Shown here: piece after piece, positions 61,584 to 64,000 of the stretch
Layout of the letters: each line of letters begins with the position of its first letter
Numbering within the stretch: position 1 is the stretch's first letter
Assembly (NCBI RefSeq): GCF_025336485.1
Contig: NZ_JAODAB010000005.1
Span: 124,001-188,000 of the forward strand
Source of the DNA: Pseudomonas citri
GTDB lineage: Bacteria; Pseudomonadota; Gammaproteobacteria; Pseudomonadales; Pseudomonadaceae
Direction of reading: 5' to 3'
Length of the DNA: 64,000 bases
Made by a program: the position numbers and the translations under genes
The notes under the pieces: model-generated
What the model was told of the DNA's origin: nothing
What the model saw: the letters and a program-made list of their open reading frames with translations, nothing else
Database searches by the model: none

Positions 61584-64000
61584 CAGCGTTTCACCAGTCC
61601 AGTCAGGCCGCCTGCAATCAAGGCGGCAGTGTCGGCCAGCGCCACCAGCGGATCGAGTCCGGCGGGCACAGCCATGTAACGAGGTTCCCAGTCAGGCTGG
61701 AATTTGTCTTTGAAGCGGCGCAGCCCCTGGAAATTGTAGAGCTGCTCGCCGCGACGGAACACCATCGAGCCCAGGCGTTGGGTCAATGGCGCGCCGCGCC
61801 GCGGTTGCAGGCCCGACAGCGGGACCATGCCAAGGCTGAAGCGGGCGTAGCCATGGTTTTTATAATGTTGGATCAGGCCGACCATCATGAATTCCATGGT
61901 CAGCTTTGGCGCATCGGGGTGGGCGCGCATCAGGTCGAGGCTGGCCAGTTCCGGGTTATGGGTTTCCAGCAGGTTGGCGAACGCCACCGGACGCCCCTCG
62001 AAACGAATCACCGCGATGCGGAAGTGCTTGAGGTAATCATCGCTGAAACGGCCCAGGGAAAAGCCTTTCTCGCGTACGTTCTTGCCGGTGAGCCAGGCAT
62101 CGGAAATCACCTTGAGCTCATCCATCGGTGCCTCGCCCTGCTCATGGATCTCCAGCGACAGGCCATCGCGGGTGCCGCGGTTCCAGGTGTAGCGCAAGTC
62201 CTTCATTTCCTTGCCCTTGGCCTCGAGGTCGAAACGCTTGAGGTCGACCCGGGCTTCTTCACCCAGCTTGATTGCCGTCAGACCGATGTCCATGTAGTAC
62301 GGCAGGTTCTCGGCGCGCACCTGGTAGAACACCGGGCGGGCGTGGTGGACGTCGCACAGGTCACGGAATTGCCAGATCATCTCGGCTCGTTGCTGGGCCG
62401 GGCCGATCGGGTCATACAGCGCCACCAGGCTGCGACCGCGACGGGCATACATCAGGAACGCTTCGTCGTTGGGGTGAAACAGCAACGCCTTGTCGCCGGT
62501 CAGGGACAGGCCGCCGTCGGGTTGCGAGGAGGTCATGAGAATCGTCTTGGCCCGCTCCAGCTCTTCGGCCGTCGGCAGGTGAATCACCGGCCGCGCGGTA
62601 CGCAGCAACCAGGTCAGCGACACCACCACCAGCAGCACCGCAGCCCCCAGCAGCGAGCGCAGGCCACGCGGGGCATCGGCGTCGAGGGTGAACTGCCACC
62701 ACAGTTGATGGCTATAGGGCACGTCCTGGTAGGCAAACAGCAGCAGCCAGATCGATGCACCGAGCACGCACAGACTGGCGATCAGGAACAGTGGGGAAAA
62801 GGGCAGTTCGGTCAGGCGACTCGGGCGATAGAAAGAGCGCCGGAACACCGCCAGCAGTGCTGCGGTCAGGGTCAGCAGCGTGGCCTCTTCCCAATCGAAC
62901 CCCTTGAGCAGCGAGAGCAGGGCGCCCACCAGCAGCAAGACGGTGGTCAGCATCCAGGCGGCCGACAGGCGACGGCGCAGGCCCTGGGCGAGCAACAGGC
63001 AGAGCACGCCCACCAGGCTGGCGCCAAAGTGCGAGGCGTCCACCAGCCGATGAGGAATCAGGAAACCGATGTGCTCCAGGCGCGTGTCGATTTCCGGCGT
63101 CACGCCGGAAAACAGCAGCACCACGCCGGACAGGAACACCAGCACCGCCAGGATCGGCGCGGCGAAGCCGGACGCGGCCCGCAGGGTCTGGCGTGTCTGG
63201 AACAAGCGCTGCGCTTCGTTGATCAGCAGCAGCACGCAGGCCACCAGCATGGGCAGCAGCACGTAGATCAGGCGATAGAGCAACAGGGCGGCGGCCAGTG
63301 GTGCGGCGCCCAGCTTGTCGGCGAAAGCGGCCAGCAGGATCGCTTCGAACACCCCGACGCCGCCGGGTACATGGCTGAGTACGCCAGCAGCCAGCGCCAA
63401 CAGGTACACCAGCAGGAATGCGCCGAACGGAGGCGCTTCGGGCAGCAGCAGGTACAACACCGTGGCGGCGGCGGCCACGTCCAGCGCGGTGATGACCAGT
63501 TGCAGGAACGTCAGTCGTCGGCCCGGCAAGCGCAGGGTGCGGCGCCCGGCCTTGACCAGCAGGCTGTCGCGCCGGGGTTGTTCCGGCAGGCGTCGACGGT
63601 AGATGCCGATAGCCAATACGCTGGTGAGCAGCAGCACAGCCGTTGCAATCGCGGCCAGCAGGCTGGCGGGCAAGTGCAGCGCGGCGGACGCGGCCGGCAG
63701 GTTGCTGAGGGTGGCCAATGCCGCCAGCGGGGGCAGGGCGCAGCCCAGCGACAGGCTGGCAAACAACGTCATGTGGGCGACGTCCGCAGCTCCCAGGCCA
63801 TGGCGCGCGTACAGACGGTAGCGCACCGAACCGCCGGACAGCAGCGAGAGGCCAATGGCATTGCCGATGGCGAAAGCGGTGAATCCACCCAGGATCAAGG
63901 TTTGCGGCGGCAGTGTCACGCCGGCATAACGGCTGGCGGACCATTCATAGCCCAGCAGGATGACGAAGCCGGCCACTGTGGCGGCAATCGCACCGAGCAG
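61583..64000 (-). CDS. mprF: Aminoacyl-phosphatidylglycerol synthase MprF, N-terminus cut
   Basis: The frame runs off the window on the 5' side (L-L-G-A-I-A-A-T before the first visible GTG), so about 805 residues are seen. It has a large membrane flippase part (to about residue 470) and a C-terminal DUF2156 synthase domain (TEELERAKTILMTSSQPDGG ... ARFSLGMVPLSGLQPRRGAP). It transfers an amino acid, probably alanine in Pseudomonas, from aminoacyl-tRNA to phosphatidylglycerol and flips the lipid outward, lowering membrane negative charge and sensitivity to cationic peptides. Confidence 0.93.
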   Translation of the reverse strand: MLGAIAATVAGFVILLGYEWSASRYAGVTLPPQTLILGGFTAFAIGNAIGLSLLSGGSVRYRLYARHGLGAADVAHMTLFASLSLGCALPPLAALATLSNLPAASAALHLPASLLAAIATAVLLLTSVLAIGIYRRRLPEQPRRDSLLVKAGRRTLRLPGRRLTFLQLVITALDVAAAATVLYLLLPEAPPFGAFLLVYLLALAAGVLSHVPGGVGVFEAILLAAFADKLGAAPLAAALLLYRLIYVLLPMLVACVLLLINEAQRLFQTRQTLRAASGFAAPILAVLVFLSGVVLLFSGVTPEIDTRLEHIGFLIPHRLVDASHFGASLVGVLCLLLAQGLRRRLSAAWMLTTVLLLVGALLSLLKGFDWEEATLLTLTAALLAVFRRSFYRPSRLTELPFSPLFLIASLCVLGASIWLLLFAYQDVPYSHQLWWQFTLDADAPRGLRSLLGAAVLLVVVSLTWLLRTARPVIHLPTAEELERAKTILMTSSQPDGGLSLTGDKALLFHPNDEAFLMYARRGRSLVALYDPIGPAQQRAEMIWQFRDLCDVHHARPVFYQVRAENLPYYMDIGLTAIKLGEEARVDLKRFDLEAKGKEMKDLRYTWNRGTRDGLSLEIHEQGEAPMDELKVISDAWLTGKNVREKGFSLGRFSDDYLKHFRIAVIRFEGRPVAFANLLETHNPELASLDLMRAHPDAPKLTMEFMMVGLIQHYKNHGYARFSLGMVPLSGLQPRRGAPLTQRLGSMVFRRGEQLYNFQGLRRFKDKFQPDWEPRYMAVPAGLDPLVALADTAALIAGGLTGLVKR

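Overview
The window is chromosomal DNA of a Pseudomonas of the fluorescens/putida lineage. The housekeeping order supports this: truD-surE-pcm-nlpD-rpoS-rsmZ-fdxA-mutS on the left and cinA-recA-recX ... erdR-dgkA-finR-fpr on the right. High GC, REP-type palindromes between genes and the protein sequences agree. Assignments come from reading the sequence and from family knowledge; no database search was run.

Layout. (1) 1-8.1 kb: core stress and repair genes, including the RpoS sigma factor, the Gac/Rsm small RNA RsmZ between rpoS and fdxA, and mutS. (2) 8.2-9.4 kb: a 58-residue protein, a DUF6124-like protein and a long, probably structured upstream element. (3) 9.4-17.6 kb: a plant- or peptide-sensing island. 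A five-gene peptide ABC transporter and a proline-iminopeptidase-like hydrolase lie on the minus strand, then a LuxR-solo regulator and a second hydrolase on the plus strand. This is the arrangement known for the PipR system, and two lux-box-like palindromes sit in the two expected promoter regions. (4) 17.7-45.6 kb: a tailocin (phage-tail bacteriocin) locus between mutS and cinA, without capsid, portal, terminase or integrase genes. One LexA/CI-like repressor and one operator-covered promoter precede a holin and two complete, unrelated contractile-tail modules: a P2/R-pyocin-like one (19.9-31.7 kb) and a Mu/SfV-like one (31.9-42.3 kb). A GH19 endolysin and nested Rz/Rz1 spanins close the locus. 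Each module carries its own -1 frameshift site in its tail-assembly chaperone gene. A lower-GC, inverted two-gene cassette (membrane O-acyltransferase plus exported alpha/beta hydrolase) sits between the second tail fibre and the endolysin. (5) 45.7-64 kb: core genes again: cinA-type amidase, recA, recX, LOG protein, QS-regulated virulence factor family, DTW protein, erdR, dgkA, finR/fpr, trmO, DUF1456, a pseudouridine synthase homologue, GNAT, rimO, kup, and an aminoacyl-phosphatidylglycerol pair (VirJ/PA0919-like hydrolase and MprF, cut by the window end).

How it works together: DNA damage would activate RecA, which sits just beyond the tailocin locus. RecA would trigger self-cleavage of the repressor, derepress the promoter at 18.65 kb and lead to assembly of up to two killing particles, with holin, endolysin and spanins lysing the producer. 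The acyltransferase/hydrolase cassette is a candidate modifier of the surface receptor (self-protection); that role is inference.
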